From Frankiaceae bacterium (GTDB lineage: Bacteria > Actinomycetota > Actinomycetes > JAFAQI01): DNA of 52,334 bases. Position 1 is the stretch's first letter. Every line of letters starts with the position of its first letter. The translations under genes were made by a program, and so were the position numbers. Shown one piece after another: positions 29,992-39,474 of this stretch. Where the stretch lies: the NCBI GenBank assembly GCA_025929365.1, contig JAICMG010000005.1:1-52334 (forward strand), given 5' to 3'. Under the pieces are notes generated by a model. The model was given only the letters and a program-made list of their open reading frames with translations, made no database searches and was not told the DNA's origin.

Positions 29992-30926
29992 TCGAGGTGC
30001 TCGCCCGGGGCCAACCGAGCGCCGCGCGCCCACTCCTCGGCCGACCGGTCCGGTTTGCCTTCCGGTCGCACCAGGCCGAGCCGCAACGGTTCGCTCGCGG
30101 TCCCCACGACCACGCCGTCCTTGCCGAGGTCTCGGACCTCACCGGGCGGCAGCGCCTCGCTCGCCATGTCGGCCGCGATGCGGACCGACCCGATCCCGAG
30201 CCTGCGTCCTCGGAAAGTCGTCCATGCTCCCGGCTCCGGAGTGCACGCCCTGACGCGTCGATCGATCGAGGCCGCGGGATGGGTCCAGGTGACGCGAGCG
30301 TCTCCCGGTTTCAGCTTCGGCGCGAGCGAGACGCCCTCGGTCGGCTGCGGCTGGGCCGACAGCGTGCCGTCCTCGATACCGTCCAGCGTCGCGGTCAGCA
30401 GGCCGGCGCCGTCGACGGCGAGGCGGTCCAGCAGCTCACCGGCAGTCTCGTGCGGTCCGATGGTCGTGGTCATCACGCCATAGACCGGACCCGTGTCGAG
30501 CCCGGCCTCGAGCAAGAACGTCGTCGCGCCGGTCACGTCGTCGCCGGCGAGCAACGCGTGCTGCACCGGCGCCGCCCCGCGCCACGCCGGCAGTACCGAG
30601 AAGTGCAGGTTGACCCAGCCATGTGCCGGGATCTCCAGCGCAGCGGTCGGGACCAGTGCCCCGTAGGCGACCACCGCGACGCAGTCGGGTGCCAGCTCCG
30701 ACAGACGCTCGAGAAACTCCGGCTCCGACGGGCGCGCGGGGGTCAGCACCTCGACGCCGGCCGCCCGGGCCTGCTCCTTCACGGGGCTTGCGGTCAGCGC
30801 GCGGCCGCGACCCGCAGGAGCGTCGGGCCGAGTGAGGACCGCGACAACGTCATGGCGAGTGGAGGCGAGCAGCGCATCGAGCGACGGGAGCGCCGTCGCC
30901 GGCGTACCCGCGAAGACCAGCCGCAC
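29988..30926 (-). CDS. fmt: Methionyl-tRNA formyltransferase
   Basis: Formylates initiator Met-tRNA with 10-formyl-THF. 312 aa. The catalytic N-terminal domain has [13 protein letters not shown] and the active-site Asn/His/Asp in [17 protein letters not shown] and GLDTGPV. The C-terminal tRNA-binding OB domain follows (~205-300). GTG start, 12 bp after def. def and fmt act in sequence on the same formyl group. Confidence 0.97.
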   Translation of the reverse strand: MRLVFAGTPATALPSLDALLASTRHDVVAVLTRPDAPAGRGRALTASPVKEQARAAGVEVLTPARPSEPEFLERLSELAPDCVAVVAYGALVPTAALEIPAHGWVNLHFSVLPAWRGAAPVQHALLAGDDVTGATTFLLEAGLDTGPVYGVMTTTIGPHETAGELLDRLAVDGAGLLTATLDGIEDGTLSAQPQPTEGVSLAPKLKPGDARVTWTHPAASIDRRVRACTPEPGAWTTFRGRRLGIGSVRIAADMASEALPPGEVRDLGKDGVVVGTASEPLRLGLVRPEGKPDRSAEEWARGARLAPGEHLE

Positions 30927-30938
30927 GACGCGAGATCG

Positions 30939-31490
30939 TTAGAGGGCTAGGCCGCTTGTGGCGTGCGGCGACTCTTTGACCGTCGGCGTCGCGAGACCTG
31001 ACCACTCAGCCTCCCGGATGGCCCGCATGGCGGCCTTGCGCTGCTCGGCGTCGAGCCGGTCGATGAAGAGGATCCCGTCGAGGTGGTCGACCTCGTGCTG
31101 CACGCATCGGGCCAGCAGATCCGTGCCCTCGATCCTGACCGGCTCTCCGTGCATGTCGACACCGGTCGCGACGACGAGGTGCTTACGCGTCGTCGGGAAG
31201 GCCAGCCCGGGCAACGACAGGCAGCCTTCGTCACCTTCCATGTCCTCCTCGCCGAGCGTGCGGATCACCGGGTTCACGAGGTGGCCGGACTGCTCGTCGT
31301 CGACGTGGTAGGTGAACACCCGAAGGCTCACGCCGATCTGGGGCGCGGCGAGCCCGACGCCGGGGGCATCGAGCATCGTCTCCGCCAGGTCGCGGACCAG
31401 GTTGCGCAGCTCCTTGTCGAACGTCGTCACCTCGTCGGCGGGCGTGGTCAGCACCGGGTCGCCGAACAACCGGATCGGCTGAACCGCCAC
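30939..31490 (-). CDS. def: Peptide deformylase
   Basis: Iron metallopeptidase that removes formyl from nascent proteins. 183 aa. All three motifs are present: GVGLAAPQ (44-51), EGCLS (88-92) and QHEVDH (131-136), with metal ligands C90, H132 and H136. The GTG at 31490 is chosen because GAGGAG lies six bases upstream; a TTG at 31511 would place this site inside the gene. It is divergent from the secreted-protein gene, with 79 bp between. Confidence 0.97.
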   Translation of the reverse strand: MAVQPIRLFGDPVLTTPADEVTTFDKELRNLVRDLAETMLDAPGVGLAAPQIGVSLRVFTYHVDDEQSGHLVNPVIRTLGEEDMEGDEGCLSLPGLAFPTTRKHLVVATGVDMHGEPVRIEGTDLLARCVQHEVDHLDGILFIDRLDAEQRKAAMRAIREAEWSGLATPTVKESPHATSGLAL

Positions 31491-31569
31491 GACGAGCTCC
31501 TCGGGACGCAAGCGACAGGACGGTCAATGGTAGGTGGAACCGGCCAGGGGCCTCCGGCGTCGAAGGCGC

Positions 31570-32163
31570 ATGATCAAGGTCGTGACGACAGGTGGTCTGC
31601 GGGTCGGCGCCGCCCTCGTGGCATTGGGCGCCGCGGCTTCGGCTCAGGTCGGGTTCGCGGCGGCCACGTCCACCGCTCATGGCGCGCCGGTGTTGCGGGC
31701 GGCACCCGCGCACGCTCCCGCCGCGTCGGAGCACAACGGGACGTGCGTCGTGTCGAAGCGAGACGACTCGGCGAGCCCGCCACAGAGTCCCGACGACCCC
31801 CTGGTGTGGCTTCGCGCGGAGCCGTCGAGCGTCGTGGCGATCTGGCTCCCCGGGCTCAATGCGAAGAAGTGCGTCGCACGCCGGACCGTGTCGGGCGCAA
31901 CCCTCGCGGCACGCATCGCCGCTGCGGTCCGCCACGCCGGCGCGTTTCCCAACGGCGCGCTGCCGTGCCCGTACGACGACGGGACAGCAGTCCAGCTCTA
32001 CCTGCGCTACCCGGACCGGCCGGACGAGTACGCCCTCGTGACCCTCAGCGGCTGCCGCGCCGTCGGGGCGCCGGCTCGTCACTCCCGGTGGAGCACGGCC
32101 AGGCTCCAACACGCCCTCAGCAAGGCTGCGCCGAAGGCGTGGGCCCGCTACTTCGCGAGCTAG
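31570..32163 (+). CDS. Secreted hypothetical protein with four cysteines
   Basis: The only plus-strand gene seen. 197 aa; a Sec-type signal peptide is likely (MIKVVTTGGLRVGAALVALG then AAASAQVGFAAA). The mature part has four cysteines (in GTCVVS, KKCVAR, LPCPYD, SGCRAV) that could form two disulfides. No known domain was recognised. ATG at 31570 is the best start given the signal peptide; the ribosome-binding site is weak, and an in-frame GTG at 31534 exists. Its TAG stop shares the palindrome CTAG with the convergent priA stop. Confidence 0.75.
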   Translation: MIKVVTTGGLRVGAALVALGAAASAQVGFAAATSTAHGAPVLRAAPAHAPAASEHNGTCVVSKRDDSASPPQSPDDPLVWLRAEPSSVVAIWLPGLNAKKCVARRTVSGATLAARIAAAVRHAGAFPNGALPCPYDDGTAVQLYLRYPDRPDEYALVTLSGCRAVGAPARHSRWSTARLQHALSKAAPKAWARYFAS

Positions 32164-34166
32164 CCGAGCGCCACCGGGTCCATCTCGACCCGCACGCTGC
32201 CGGGCGCCTTGCGGGCGCTGCGGGTTGCCTGCGCCGCCTTCAACGCGCTCGCCAGCTCCTGGCCGCGCACTCGCGGCACCCGGACCAGCACCCGCTCGTC
32301 GCCCGGGTCGGCCTCGACAGCCGGCACCGGGCCGAGCACCTCTGCCGCGGGCGGCAGGGATGCGGCGGCGAGCAGCTCGGCAACCGCGTCGGGCGAGCCG
32401 GTGAGCGCGGCCATGCGCCCGGCCGGCGGGAGGTGCAACGCGCGACGGTCCTCGAGCTCTCGCTCGGCGTGCCAGCGGGGCTGCCAACGCAGCAGGGCCT
32501 GGACCGGCCGCAGCTCTCCCGGTGCCACCACGACGACCCGCCCGCCGTCACCGCTGCCCCGCACCAGGCTCGCGGCGTTGAGCCACCGCCGTAGCGACTC
32601 CTCACCGGCCCGCAGGTCCGGCCGTGACAGCATCAACCACCCGTCAAGCAGGATCGCTGCGGCATAGCCACCATCCGCAACCGGCTCCGCCCCGGGCGTC
32701 GCGACGACGAGCGCAGGGGTATCGCCGACCCGAGCGAGCACCTTGCCGCCACCGGATGTCTTCACCGGGATCCCCGGATAGACCCGACCGAGCTCCTCCG
32801 CCGTACGCCGCGCCCCGACCACCACGGCGCGCAGGGTCAGCGACGCGCAGTGCGGGCAGCGCCATGCTGTCGCGGCCACTCCGCACCAGCGGCACAGCGG
32901 CGGTGCGTCGTCGGCGGTTCGTGCCAGTGGGCCGGCGCAGTTCTTGCACTGTGCGCTTCGCCGGCACTTGGCACACGCGAGCGCGGGCACGTAGCCCTGA
33001 CGAGGCACCTGGAAGAGGACCGGCCCAGACTGCAGCGCATCCTTCGCCGCCCGCCATGCAATCGTCGGCAGCCGGGCAGCGCGCGCCGCCTCGTCGTCGG
33101 CGAGCTCCTCGTCACCGCCGGACGCGCGCACCGCAGGCAGATCGCGCGTCCTCGCCGGTGCCGTCGGGCTGAGCTCGCTCGCCCACCCCGTCGCCAGCAG
33201 CTGTGCGCCTTCCGCGGTGACCGCGTGGCCGGCGAGCAACAGCGACGCGCCCGCCCGATGCGCGCGCAGCACGGCGACGTCGCGAGCGTGGCAGTACGGC
33301 GCGCGGGGCTCGGCGAGCAGGTCGTCCCCGTCGTCCCAGATGACGATGAGGCCGAGGTCCTGCACGGGCGCCCACACGGCGGCACGAGTGCCGACGACGG
33401 CCCGGACGGCACCACGCGACAGTGCGAGGAAGCGCCCGTACCGTTCTTCGGGGCCGAGCTCGGCGGTGAGCGCGACGTGGTGACCCGAGCCGAGTGCAAC
33501 CGAAAGCGCACGATCCATCCGCGCCACGTCGCGGGCGTCAGGAACGACGATGACGACGCCTCGCCCAGCCGCCAGCACGGCGGCCGCCGTCGACGCGATC
33601 TCGGCCGGCCACTCGCCGGGCAGCGCGGTCCACACCCGCCTGGCCGTTCCTTGCGAAAGCTCCCGCAACAGGTCGGGCCCGCCGGCGTAGCGCCCGAGTG
33701 CCGAGGGCGGCGGCGGGGTGAGGACGGCCTCAGGCGGCTTGCTCTTCGCGCGCTCCGCGGTCGCGTGTCGCGGCGGCACCGCGAGCCGGGTCACGTCGGC
33801 GAGACTGCCCGCCCACCGGTCGGCCACCTCGCGCGCGACCGCGGCCACGTCGGGCAGGAGCACAGGCTCGGCGCCGAGCACCCGCTCGAGGAACGACAGT
33901 GGGCCCTCGTGGTCGCTGCTCGCGACCCGCTCGAGGATGAACCCGCCGACCAGCGCACCGGCAAACCGCACCCGCACACGCACACCGGGCTGCGCCGCAG
34001 CGTCCTGATCCTGGCTGACGAGGTAGTCGAAGCTGCGGTCGAGATGCGGCAGCGAGACGTCGACCGACACCCGCGCGATCGGCAGCACCTCGGCACGGCG
34101 CTGCATCGCCGGCTTCGCCGACTTGGCAGGCTTCGCCCGCGACGTCGGCTTAGGCGGCACGCGCAC
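32160..34166 (-). CDS. priA: Primosomal protein PriA, degenerate actinobacterial type
   Basis: 668 aa, replication-restart protein. The N-terminal DNA 3'-end-binding domain (~28-120) and the eight zinc-binding cysteines (398, 401, 407, 410, 425, 428, 437, 440) are intact. The helicase ATP site is not: the region that should hold GxTGSGKT reads TALPGEWPAE (~180-189) and the DEAH box reads WDDGDD (~277-282). This is a known trait of actinobacterial PriA, annotated as a probable N' protein without helicase activity. GTG start. The 165 bp between metK and priA hold a possible GGCCGC/GCGGCC stem but no gene. Confidence 0.93.
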   Translation of the reverse strand: MRVPPKPTSRAKPAKSAKPAMQRRAEVLPIARVSVDVSLPHLDRSFDYLVSQDQDAAAQPGVRVRVRFAGALVGGFILERVASSDHEGPLSFLERVLGAEPVLLPDVAAVAREVADRWAGSLADVTRLAVPPRHATAERAKSKPPEAVLTPPPPSALGRYAGGPDLLRELSQGTARRVWTALPGEWPAEIASTAAAVLAAGRGVVIVVPDARDVARMDRALSVALGSGHHVALTAELGPEERYGRFLALSRGAVRAVVGTRAAVWAPVQDLGLIVIWDDGDDLLAEPRAPYCHARDVAVLRAHRAGASLLLAGHAVTAEGAQLLATGWASELSPTAPARTRDLPAVRASGGDEELADDEAARAARLPTIAWRAAKDALQSGPVLFQVPRQGYVPALACAKCRRSAQCKNCAGPLARTADDAPPLCRWCGVAATAWRCPHCASLTLRAVVVGARRTAEELGRVYPGIPVKTSGGGKVLARVGDTPALVVATPGAEPVADGGYAAAILLDGWLMLSRPDLRAGEESLRRWLNAASLVRGSGDGGRVVVVAPGELRPVQALLRWQPRWHAERELEDRRALHLPPAGRMAALTGSPDAVAELLAAASLPPAAEVLGPVPAVEADPGDERVLVRVPRVRGQELASALKAAQATRSARKAPGSVRVEMDPVALG

Positions 34167-34331
34167 CAGTCTCTAACAAGCAAAAGACAAAGACGCTAAG
34201 ACCAGGGCGACGGCGGCCGCTCGTGGTGCTTTCCGCTGCTTCGTTGCGCTGAACTCACCGAGGTCGACGTAGGAGGCCGCAAAACGACCTCCAGCGGCCA
34301 TCTTCGTCAGGCTCGATGCGCGTGCTCTTGC

Positions 34332-35525
34332 TTACTTGCCCGCAGCTGCCTTGAGTGCGTCGACCCGCGACGTCGACTCCCACGTGAAGTCGAGCTCCGG
34401 CCGGCCGAAGTGGCCGTACGCCGCGGTCTGCGAGTAGATCGGGCGCAGCAGGTCCAGGTCGCGGATGATCGCGGCCGGGCGCAGGTCGAACACCTGCACC
34501 ACAGCATCCTGGATCTGCTGGTCCGACAGCGTGCCGGTACCGAAGGTGTCGACGAACAGGCCGACCGGGTTTGCCTTGCCGATCGCGTAGGCGACCTGCA
34601 CCTCGCAGCGCTCCGCGAGACCCGCCGCGACGACGTTCTTCGCCACCCACCGCATCGCGTACGCCGCTGACCGGTCGACCTTGGACGGGTCCTTGCCGGA
34701 GAACGCACCGCCACCGTGACGGGCCATTCCGCCATAGGTGTCGACGATGATCTTGCGGCCGGTCAGACCGGCGTCGCCCATCGGGCCCCCGACCTCGAAG
34801 CGACCGGTCGGGTTGACGAGCAGGCGGTAACCCTCGGTGTCGATGTCGATGAGGGCGAGCTCCGGGTCCACGACGTGCTCGCGCACGTCGGGTGCGAGAA
34901 GGGTGTCGATGTCGATGTCGGCGGCATGCTGGCTGGAGACGACGACCGTGTCGAGCCGGACCGGCTTGTTGTCGACGTACTCGATCGTGACCTGCGTCTT
35001 GCCGTCCGGCCGCAGGTAGGGGACGGTGCCGCTCTTCCGCACCGCCGACAGCCGGCGCGCGAGCCGGTGCGCGAGTGCAATCGGCAACGGCATCAGCTCG
35101 GGAGTCTCGGTGCACGCGTAGCCGAACATCAGCCCCTGGTCACCGGCGCCCTGACGGTCCAGCGGATCGTCGTCGCCTTCGGCACGGTGCTCGTAGGCGT
35201 CCTCGACACCTTGCGCGATGTCCGGCGACTGCGAACCGAGCGACACGCTGACGCCGCACGAGTCGCCGTCGAAGCCCTTGCGCGAGGAGTCGTACCCGAT
35301 GTCGAGGATCTTGTCCCGCACGATGCCGGCGATGTCGACGTAGGTCTCGGTGCGCACCTCACCCGCGACGTGCACCTGCCCGGTCGTGATCAACGTCTCG
35401 ACCGCGACCCGGCTGGTCGGGTCTTCCTTGATCATGGCGTCGAGGATCGCGTCGCTGATCTGGTCGGCGATCTTGTCGGGGTGGCCCTCGGTAACTGACT
35501 CAGAGGTGAACAGACGGCGCGACAC
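34332..35525 (-). CDS. metK: S-adenosylmethionine synthetase
   Basis: Makes SAM from methionine and ATP. 397 aa. [17 protein letters not shown] (ATP), signature [12 protein letters not shown] (126-137) and the P-loop-like [19 protein letters not shown] are intact. GTG start with AAGGGAG at good distance. No SAM riboswitch is seen in the 53 bp before it. SAM made here serves the methyltransferases nearby, though that link is general. Confidence 0.98.
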   Translation of the reverse strand: MSRRLFTSESVTEGHPDKIADQISDAILDAMIKEDPTSRVAVETLITTGQVHVAGEVRTETYVDIAGIVRDKILDIGYDSSRKGFDGDSCGVSVSLGSQSPDIAQGVEDAYEHRAEGDDDPLDRQGAGDQGLMFGYACTETPELMPLPIALAHRLARRLSAVRKSGTVPYLRPDGKTQVTIEYVDNKPVRLDTVVVSSQHAADIDIDTLLAPDVREHVVDPELALIDIDTEGYRLLVNPTGRFEVGGPMGDAGLTGRKIIVDTYGGMARHGGGAFSGKDPSKVDRSAAYAMRWVAKNVVAAGLAERCEVQVAYAIGKANPVGLFVDTFGTGTLSDQQIQDAVVQVFDLRPAAIIRDLDLLRPIYSQTAAYGHFGRPELDFTWESTSRVDALKAAAGK

Positions 35526-35578
35526 GGACGACTCCCTTGGATGGGCCGGTCGCGTCGGCGCCGGCAGACCACTTCATT

Positions 35579-36178
35579 CTACCGAGCCGCGCCGCGCTGC
35601 GCGTGCGGGTGACTGAGCGCAACGGCAGCGCCCGGCCACTCGTTCACGAGCGTGGAGTACACCGCGAGGTCGACAAAGCCCTGCGGCAGCTGCTCCGCCT
35701 CACGCCGGATGCCCTCGTAGTGCATCCCGAGGCGCTCGGCCACCGCTCGGCTGCGGGTGTTGCCGGTCGCTGCCTGCAGCTGGATCCGATGCAGGTCCAG
35801 GTCCCTGAACCCGATGTCGAACAGCTCCGCCACGACCCGGGTGATCACCCCCCGGCCCACCGCTCGGGCAGCCAACCAGTACCCGACCTCGCCGCTGCGC
35901 TGAAGCGGACTGACCAGCAGATCCGCGTGGCCGGCGAAGCCACCACCGAGTCGGATCGTCGCGTGGACCTCGCCGGTTTCCACCGAGGCACTCGTCACCC
36001 GCTCGAGGAACCCGCGGGTGACATCGACAGACGTCGTCCCGTCCACCCACGGCAGCCACTCCCGCAGCCGGTCTCGCTCGGCGTCCACGACGGCGAACGA
36101 GTCCTCGGCATCTGCGACTGACGCAGGGTGAAGGACAAGCCCATCGCCCAGGTCGCGCGGAAGTAGCGGCGCGGTCAC
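35579..36178 (-). CDS. GNAT-family N-acetyltransferase (RimJ/RimL-like)
   Basis: 199 aa acetyl-CoA-dependent acyltransferase. The family pattern is seen in the C-terminal half: GEVGYWLAARAVGRGVITRV (acetyl-CoA pyrophosphate loop variant) and LQAATGNTRSRAVAERLGMH, then YEGIRREAEQ. This resembles enzymes that acetylate protein N-termini or small amines; the substrate is unknown. The GTG at 36178 overlaps the coaBC stop (GTGA). It separates coaBC from metK, which are direct neighbours in many actinobacteria, so it may be an insertion in this lineage. Confidence 0.88.
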   Translation of the reverse strand: MTAPLLPRDLGDGLVLHPASVADAEDSFAVVDAERDRLREWLPWVDGTTSVDVTRGFLERVTSASVETGEVHATIRLGGGFAGHADLLVSPLQRSGEVGYWLAARAVGRGVITRVVAELFDIGFRDLDLHRIQLQAATGNTRSRAVAERLGMHYEGIRREAEQLPQGFVDLAVYSTLVNEWPGAAVALSHPHAQRGAAR

Positions 36179-37395
36179 GACTCCAGACGGCTCACTACCT
36201 GGTCCCAGATGGCGTGACCAAGGTCCTCCTTGGTCACGCCCTCGACCGAGGTACTGGAACCGTCGGCGCCGAGGATCGTCGCAGTGTTGTGCTCGGATCC
36301 GAACGTGAGGTTCTCGCCCACCTGGTTGACGACGATCAGGTCGCAACGTTTCGAGGCGAGCTTGGCGCGGCCGTTGTCGAGGACGTCGTCGGTCTCCGCG
36401 GCGAAACCGACGATCACCTGACCGGCGCGGCGCCGGTTGCTCGAGATGTCGGCGAGGATGTCGGGGTTGCGCACCAGGGCGACCGGCTCCGGATCGCTCG
36501 TGCCCTTCTTCAGCTTCGAGTCGGCTCGTACCGCCGGGCGGAAGTCCGCGACCGCCGCCGCCATGACGATCGCGTCCGCGCTGGCGGCGACCTCATCGAC
36601 GGCCAGCCGCATGTCCTCCGCGGTGCGCACGCGAACGACCTTCGCGCCGGCAGGATCGGCGAGCGCCGCGTTCGCCGCGATCAGCGTGACTTCGGCACCG
36701 CGTGCGAGTGCGGCGCGCGCAAGCGCAAACCCCTGCCGCCCGCTCGAGCGGTTGCCCAGGTAGCGCACCGGATCGAGCGGCTCGCGGGTGCCGCCGGCCG
36801 TCACGACGACGTGGCGTCCGGCGAGATCCGGCAGCAGCGACCGAAGGCCGCGCGAGAGGACCGTCCTCGCCACGGCGAAGATCTCGTCCGGCTCCGGCAG
36901 TCTGCCGATGCCGGTGTCCGCGCCGGTGAGCCGGCCGACGGCCGGGTCGAGCACGATCACGCCACGCTCGCGCAGCGTCGCGACATTGGCTTCGGTCGCG
37001 GGGTGCTGCCACATCTCGGTGTGCATCGCGGGCGCGACGAGGATGGGGCATCGCGCCGTCAGCAAGGTGGCAGTCAGTAGGTCGTCGGAGCGGCCGATCA
37101 CCATTCGCGCGAGGAAGTCCGCAGTTGCTGGTGCGACAACGACGAGATCGGCCTGCCGCCCGAGCGTCACGTGCGGGACGCGATGCGCAGCGGTCCAGAC
37201 CTCGGTCGCGACCGGGTTGCCGGACAGTGCCGCCCAGGTCGTCTCGCCGACGAACTTCAGCGCGGACGTCGTCGGCACGACGTGCACGTCGTGGCCTGAC
37301 TCGGTGAATCGCCGGAGCAGCTCGCACGCTTTGTACGCCGCGATGCCGCCGCACACCCCAAGGACGACGCGCCCCGGCGCGTCCCCGGCGCTCAT
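36175..37395 (-). CDS. coaBC: Bifunctional phosphopantothenoylcysteine synthetase/decarboxylase
   Basis: Two successive CoA steps in one protein, 406 aa. N-terminal CoaC flavoprotein: GVCGGIAAYKACELLRRF, catalytic H75 (RVPHVTL) and the PAMHTEMW motif (122-129, with His in place of the Asn of many bacteria, a variant thought to be common in actinobacteria). C-terminal CoaB from ~195 (VVVTAGGTREPLDPVRYLGN) uses CTP. ATG start, four bases after rpoZ. Confidence 0.97.
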   Translation of the reverse strand: MSAGDAPGRVVLGVCGGIAAYKACELLRRFTESGHDVHVVPTTSALKFVGETTWAALSGNPVATEVWTAAHRVPHVTLGRQADLVVVAPATADFLARMVIGRSDDLLTATLLTARCPILVAPAMHTEMWQHPATEANVATLRERGVIVLDPAVGRLTGADTGIGRLPEPDEIFAVARTVLSRGLRSLLPDLAGRHVVVTAGGTREPLDPVRYLGNRSSGRQGFALARAALARGAEVTLIAANAALADPAGAKVVRVRTAEDMRLAVDEVAASADAIVMAAAVADFRPAVRADSKLKKGTSDPEPVALVRNPDILADISSNRRRAGQVIVGFAAETDDVLDNGRAKLASKRCDLIVVNQVGENLTFGSEHNTATILGADGSSTSVEGVTKEDLGHAIWDQVVSRLES

Positions 37396-37399
37396 GACG

Positions 37400-37663
37400 T
37401 CAGGCTTCGACCTGCTCGAACGTCAGCAAATCCTCGTTGGCCTCACGGAGCGCCACCGACAGCGGCTTCTCCTGGACGTGGGCGGGGACGAGGGGGCCGA
37501 CGTACTCGAGCAGACCCTCACCGAGCTGGGAGTAGTACGCATTGATCTGGCGGGCTCGCTTGGCTGCGTAGATGACAAGGGCGTACTTGCTCTCGACCTT
37601 GTCGAGCAGCTCGTCGATCGGCGGGTTGGTGATCCCCTCGGGGCGAGCGGCGGTGCCGGACAC
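37400..37663 (-). CDS. rpoZ: RNA polymerase omega subunit
   Basis: 87 aa, small subunit that helps assembly of beta'. [20 protein letters not shown] and [12 protein letters not shown] are the conserved omega segments. GTG start with GAGG upstream. Between gmk and coaBC, the usual order. Confidence 0.97.
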   Translation of the reverse strand: MSGTAARPEGITNPPIDELLDKVESKYALVIYAAKRARQINAYYSQLGEGLLEYVGPLVPAHVQEKPLSVALREANEDLLTFEQVEA

Positions 37664-37711
37664 GCGGGCCTCATCTCAGTCGTCGAAAGTGCCCGACAAC
37701 GCTACCAGCGG

Positions 37712-38266
37712 TTACCGCAGGAGGGCGGCGAGCCGGTCCGCGGCTTCGCTGACCGAGGTGTTGACGATCACCTCGTCGAACTCCCCCTCGGCCGCGAGCT
37801 CGACGCTGGCCTGGGCGAGCCGACGCTCGATGACTGCCTGGGCCTCGGTGCCGCGACCGCGGAGCCGACGCTCGAGCTCCTCCCACGACGGCGGCGCGAG
37901 GAAGACGAGCAACGCATCCGGATCGAAGGCTCGCACCTGCCGAGCCCCCTGGATCTCGATCTCGAGCAGCACCGGGACGCCGGCGCGCAGGCGCTCCTCG
38001 ACCGGACGTCGCGGGGTGCCGTAGAGGTTGCCGGCGTAGGTGGCCCGCTCGAGGAGATCACCGCGCGCGGACATCGCTTCGAACTCCGCGACGGAGACGA
38101 AGAAGTAGGACTCACCGTCGACCTCTCCAGGCCGCATCGCACGTGTCGTCGCGCTGACCGAGACCCAGACGTCGGGCGAGCGCTCACGCAGCGCCGCGAC
38201 GACCGAGCTCTTGCCGACCCCGGCCGGCCCCGACAGGACGGTCAGGCGGCGTGTTGGGTCCGTCAT
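37712..38266 (-). CDS. gmk: Guanylate kinase
   Basis: Phosphorylates GMP to GDP. 184 aa. P-loop GPAGVGKS (13-20), GMP-binding [21 protein letters not shown], and [14 protein letters not shown] are visible. The ATG has no good Shine-Dalgarno sequence upstream. The 31 bp to mihF hold a GCGGAGCG-type motif seen elsewhere in the window. Confidence 0.97.
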   Translation of the reverse strand: MTDPTRRLTVLSGPAGVGKSSVVAALRERSPDVWVSVSATTRAMRPGEVDGESYFFVSVAEFEAMSARGDLLERATYAGNLYGTPRRPVEERLRAGVPVLLEIEIQGARQVRAFDPDALLVFLAPPSWEELERRLRGRGTEAQAVIERRLAQASVELAAEGEFDEVIVNTSVSEAADRLAALLR

Positions 38267-38297
38267 GACGGGCTGGGAGAAGTGAGCGGAGCGAAGG

Positions 38298-38612
38298 TCA
38301 GTCGGCGAACTCGCGCTCGAGCGCGGACCTCTGATGCGCGCCGAGCCCGCGGACTCGCCGACTCATCGAGATCGACAGCCGCTCCATGATTCGCTGCGCG
38401 CGGATCTTGCCGACGCCGGGAAGCGACTCGAGGACCGCGCTGACCCGCATCTTGCCGATCGCTTCGTCGCGCTCGCCAGCCGCGAACACGTCCGCGAGGG
38501 TGATCTTCGACTGCTTGAGCTGTTCGCGAAGCTCGGCCCGAGTGCGACGCGCGGCTGCCGCCTTCTCCAGCGCGGCCGCCCGCTCTTGCGGAGTCAGCGG
38601 CGGGAGCGCCAA
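38298..38612 (-). CDS. mihF: Integration host factor, actinobacterial type (mIHF/sIHF)
   Basis: 104 aa nucleoid-associated DNA-binding protein, unrelated in fold to enteric IHF. An N-terminal helix rich in Ala/Arg is followed by a helix-two-turns-helix domain with [20 protein letters not shown]. Start codon is TTG with GAGGTG seven bases upstream. Found only in actinobacteria, so it supports the assignment of the host. Position between pyrF and gmk is conserved. Confidence 0.95.
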   Translation of the reverse strand: MALPPLTPQERAAALEKAAAARRTRAELREQLKQSKITLADVFAAGERDEAIGKMRVSAVLESLPGVGKIRAQRIMERLSISMSRRVRGLGAHQRSALEREFAD

Positions 38613-38725
38613 GCGGATTCACCTCGTGGTCATGGTCGCAGCGATTCGGGACCCCCGTGGCGCCCCACCGGAACATCCCAGCGGCGGCGAACCTAGCGAG
38701 GGCGAGACAGGTCGCGCAACCGAGG

Positions 38726-39424
38726 TCAGCGCGCACGGCCCGGGAGTGACGCGGCGATCGCCGCAGCCGCCTCACCAGGATCAGCGGCACCGGTGATCGG
38801 CCGGCCGATGACGACCACATCCGCGCCATCGGCGATCGCCCGCTCCGGGGTCGCGACCCGCGCCTGGTCGTCGTGGCCCGCCGCGGCGGGCCGCACGCCG
38901 GGGGTGATCAACGTGATGTCGGGGCCGACGGCGCCACGCACCATCGTGACCTCTTGGGGAGAACAGACGACGGCGCGGGCGCCCGCGCCGACCGCGATCT
39001 CCGCAAGCCGTACGACGGCCTGCTCGGGCGGCCCGGCGATCCCGATCTGGTCGAGATCGGCAGCCGACAGGGAGGTCAGGATCGTGACCGCGGTGATCCG
39101 GGTGCTGGGCAGCGCCTCCGCCGCGGCCTCGATCATCGCGGCGCCGCCACCGGCGTGCACCGTCAGGTAGTCGGGCGCGAGCATCGATACCGAGCGAGCG
39201 GCGCCGGAGACCGTCGCCGGGATGTCGTGAAGCTTGAGATCCAGGAAGAGGTCGGCATCCGCTGCCGCACGGATCTTCTCCACGGCACCCGGTCCCTCGG
39301 CGCAGAACAGCTCGAGGCCGACCTTCAAGGTGCTGACGTGCGGACCAACCGCCAGCGCCCACCTGGTCGCGGTGGCGAGATCGCCCGTGTCCAGCGCGAC
39401 AGCGATCGGCGCGCGATCAGACAC
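38726..39424 (-). CDS. pyrF: Orotidine 5'-phosphate decarboxylase
   Basis: Last step to UMP. ~232 aa, the group of the family found in actinobacteria. Catalytic DLKLHDIP with the paired Lys/Asp, VALDTGD at the N-terminus, and the phosphate loop ITPGVRP...VVIGRPIT are visible. GTG at 39424 is chosen (family begins near APIAVALD); another GTG three codons earlier lies within the G-rich spacer. 50-bp spacer to pyrD. Confidence 0.95.
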   Translation of the reverse strand: MSDRAPIAVALDTGDLATATRWALAVGPHVSTLKVGLELFCAEGPGAVEKIRAAADADLFLDLKLHDIPATVSGAARSVSMLAPDYLTVHAGGGAAMIEAAAEALPSTRITAVTILTSLSAADLDQIGIAGPPEQAVVRLAEIAVGAGARAVVCSPQEVTMVRGAVGPDITLITPGVRPAAAGHDDQARVATPERAIADGADVVVIGRPITGAADPGEAAAAIAASLPGRAR

Positions 39425-39474
39425 GTCCTCCACCCCACACCCTGCCCTCATGCGGACGGCTCGTCCGCAGCCGA
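39425..39474 (-). repeat. Intra-operonic spacer element, copy 2 (pyrD-pyrF)
   Basis: Whole gap between the pyrD stop and pyrF. On the minus strand: stem TGCGGAC-gagcc-GTCCGCA, then GAGGGCAGGGTGTGGGG and TGGAGGAC directly before GTG. The tail is the same as in the argG-argH and pyrK-pyrD spacers. It has only one clear stem, unlike the two of copies 3 and 4. Confidence 0.55.

Noticed and set aside
32160..34166. priA as a decayed pseudogene because Walker A is missing
   Set aside because: The frame is intact over 668 codons, the zinc cysteines are kept, and the lost ATPase motif is normal for actinobacterial PriA.
35526..35578. SAM riboswitch before metK
   Set aside because: Only 53 bp, no SAM aptamer blocks seen.
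38267..38297. GAGCGGAGCGAAGG motif between mihF and gmk as a dispersed repeat
   Set aside because: Short and simple; similar strings near 28630 and 3990 differ, so a repeat family cannot be supported from three short matches.
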